Source: Rhynochetos jubatus (taxonomy: Eukaryota; Chordata; Aves; Eurypygiformes; Rhynochetidae). Taken from it: a stretch of 64,000 bases of DNA. The translations under genes and the position numbers were made by a program. This document shows positions 61,901 to 64,000 of this stretch, in pieces. Location: the NCBI GenBank assembly GCA_027574665.1, contig CM050676.1, forward strand, positions 2,408,157 to 2,472,156, in the 5' to 3' direction. Under the pieces are notes generated by a model. The model worked only from the letters and a program-made list of their open reading frames with translations, was not told the DNA's origin and ran no database searches. Within the stretch, counting starts at the first letter, position 1. Every line of letters begins with the position of its first letter.

Positions 61901-64000
61901 GCTGAAGCTTTCTCTCCCAGTATCCTGTGAGGAGAAACCCTCTTCCAGTGTCTTCAAGGAGCTGCTGCAGTTGACAAGCAGAGGTGGTGGTGGTTTTCAG
62001 GAACCACGAAAGTTTGAGGATAGGGAAAGAAGGAATTGATTCTCCTACTGGGGAAATTTGTTGTTAATTAAGAAGTGCTTCTTTGAAGTCATAGTTACTC
62101 CCATATATTAGATTTGGAGTTAAAATTGTCAGTATAGGTTTTATAAATAAACAAGCCCGTGTCTGTTTTGGCTGATAACGCTTTAGTGCTGTTGCGTCTC
62201 GCCCGTTTTGTGCCTGGTGATAATTTGAACTCAGCTCTTCCCTCTGTGAAGCATGGTGTGATGTGGCCCCACTTCTGCACTTGTTCCTTAAAGAAACATG
62301 TCAGGTAAGGGTACGTACATCCCATTCAGTTTAATGTAGAGTAGGTTTGTGTGTTCAGTATTCGAACAGCTAAGTTATTCTTTCTGCAGGTAATTCCTGC
62401 TTTCAGTGTTTGGAACAATATTTAAGTGCCAGCCAATTGCTTTAATCTGAGGTGCAGTCTGCTAAACTTAACAGCGTGTCAGTGTTTTCTGGGACGTGGC
62501 TTTCGCGGGGCAGCAGTGCATGCGTCAGTGTGATTGTTAATATCAAAGTATATGATTTTCAGCATGTCCAAACGGTCGGTGGTAGAAATTTCCATTGAGG
62601 AATCCCTGGAAGTAAAACCTCATTAGTTCTGTTTAAGTGAACAAAGTGGTTTTCTAACATAGCAGCTGGGAAGGAGAGGAATCCTACGTCTGTAGTATTC
62701 AGCAGCGTACTCAACTGGGTGTATTTTGAAACTTGGTGCTGTGAGGATGATTGTGCAGAGGTGGAAGTCTTGTCTCGGAGTGACAGCCAGCACTTTGTGG
62801 AGCTGCGTTCTCACGTACTGTTTTCATGCAGAAACAGCTTGCAGAGCATCATGAGTATATGGCAGGGCTCAATCGATTTAGGTTTTTTCAGGAGTGTAGA
62901 ATTCCTGAAGGTAGAGGAGCATGGTTTTTTCTTTTTTATCCGGAGCAGTGATGCACATTCATAAACTCTCCAGCAAACAAACTCCCAGCGCGTCTCAACC
63001 AGCTCTGAGTTTCTGTAAGCTGAGCTGTCGCTTAAGCGGAGCTCTGTGCGCTGGGTAGCGTGGTCGGTAGGTAACGCTCCTTGTGCTGTGTAAATTAATT
63101 GCGTGGGAAGGAACGCGGAATTTTTATGTCTGTATATAAGCTGTCATCCTGAAATTCCAGAAAAACTTAGGCCTTGATATTATAGTTCATCACCGGAGGA
63201 ACTACAGTTGGTTCTTGAGTAGAGTTGAGCATAGTGGGGTGAAGATGCAAGAGGTGACGTTCCAGATGCATTGGCAAAGGTGGGTGCCTGCAGCTTGTTA
63301 AGAATCTGACTGCGGCGTGGAAACTCAGTCTGTTGTCACGTATATAAGAGTTTGTCTATCAAAATATGAGCTGTTGGGGTTTAACAGTGTAGGATTTCCT
63401 TCCCTGGACTTTTCAAGGCAGGCTGCCAAGGGCCTTAAGCGTCAGTGGGGCTTTCTTAAGTGGAAATCATGAAAGATTTTTGCTACTGGATTCGAAACAA
63501 CAGCGCCAGGTTGCAGCTTCCTGAGTGTTCTGTGCCTAAACAGAATGCTGATGGGGTACTGGGTTCTTTTGTCCTGCTCACGCTGGGCAGTCGGCGCTGG
63601 AGTAGAGCTGGTCCTAAAAGCGAAGCAGCCCTCCAGCTCGCAAACTCCAGTGCGGCGCAAGGTGGTCGGTGTGCGCGTGGACCCGGGCAAGGGTTGTTTC
63701 CAGCCAGAGATGGACAACTCACTTTGTTCCTGAGTAGCTGCTAACGCTTGTGCCTGAGTGGAATGGCTGGACCTGCAGAGTCTTCAGAGAACAGGGGTGT
63801 TTGGAAATGGGCCGCTGGCAACAGCACTGTTACCTAGAATTTAGGGAGCAGTGGTTGTGGGAGATGGGTAAATTGATTTCAAATTTTTTTTGCCTGTCCA
63901 GAGAACTTTATGGTGTGTGCTGACAGAAATTCTGTGTTGGTAATTGCTGCTGAAAGGACGCTGGCTTCTCTCCAGACTCGCCATGTGAAACTTCGCCCAT
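55241..64000 (+). other. MED26: MED26 intron 1 (partial)
   Basis: After the CpG island ends near 55960, about 8 kb of intron follow to the window edge. I recognise no exon, RNA gene, CR1, LTR or satellite in it. Short open frames on both strands have no family resemblance. Confidence 0.7.

Overview
This window is nuclear DNA of a bird. The evidence is spliced vertebrate genes, CR1 LINE 3' ends carrying the ATTCTATG-type tail (about 16485-16977 and 45801-46050), and a solo LTR of a type common in bird genomes (30004-30651). The gene order F2RL3 - SIN3B - NWD1 - TMEM38A - SMIM7 - MED26, with its relative orientations, matches human 19p13.11. From memory, that region corresponds to a bird microchromosome (chicken chromosome 28).

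Layout, left to right. F2RL3 (protease-activated receptor 4) is on the minus strand at 1396-3201, in two exons. A gene-poor interval and the probable SIN3B 3' UTR follow. SIN3B (Sin3-type HDAC corepressor scaffold) is on the minus strand at 9697-21905, with 19 coding exons assembled base by base into 1113 codons. Its CpG-island promoter and a degenerate intron-1 minisatellite lie at about 21200-22420. NWD1 (NACHT plus WD-repeat protein) is on the minus strand at about 22650-38506. All of its recognisable exons are present, but several are broken. TMEM38A (TRIC-A) is on the minus strand at 45546-50317, with six exons and 299 codons. It shares a short divergent CpG-island promoter with SMIM7, which is on the plus strand at 50639-52286 with five exons and 75 codons. 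Only the first coding exon of MED26 is present (plus strand, 55166-55240). The rest of the window is its first intron.

The genes are unrelated in function: a thrombin receptor, a chromatin corepressor, a NACHT/WD protein, an SR/ER potassium channel, a small membrane protein and a Mediator subunit. They form an ancient linkage group, not a pathway. I see no undescribed multi-gene system. The strongest observation is that NWD1 looks like a unitary pseudogene: there are three internal frameshifts, a further frame conflict at its N-terminal junction, a lost splice donor, and damaged Walker A and B motifs, while both neighbours are intact. The second is a predicted PAR4 tethered ligand starting Ala-Ile-Pro-Gly instead of the Gly-Tyr-Pro-Gly of mammals. 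Comparisons with human proteins are from memory. Exon edges come from splice consensus plus codon-phase arithmetic.
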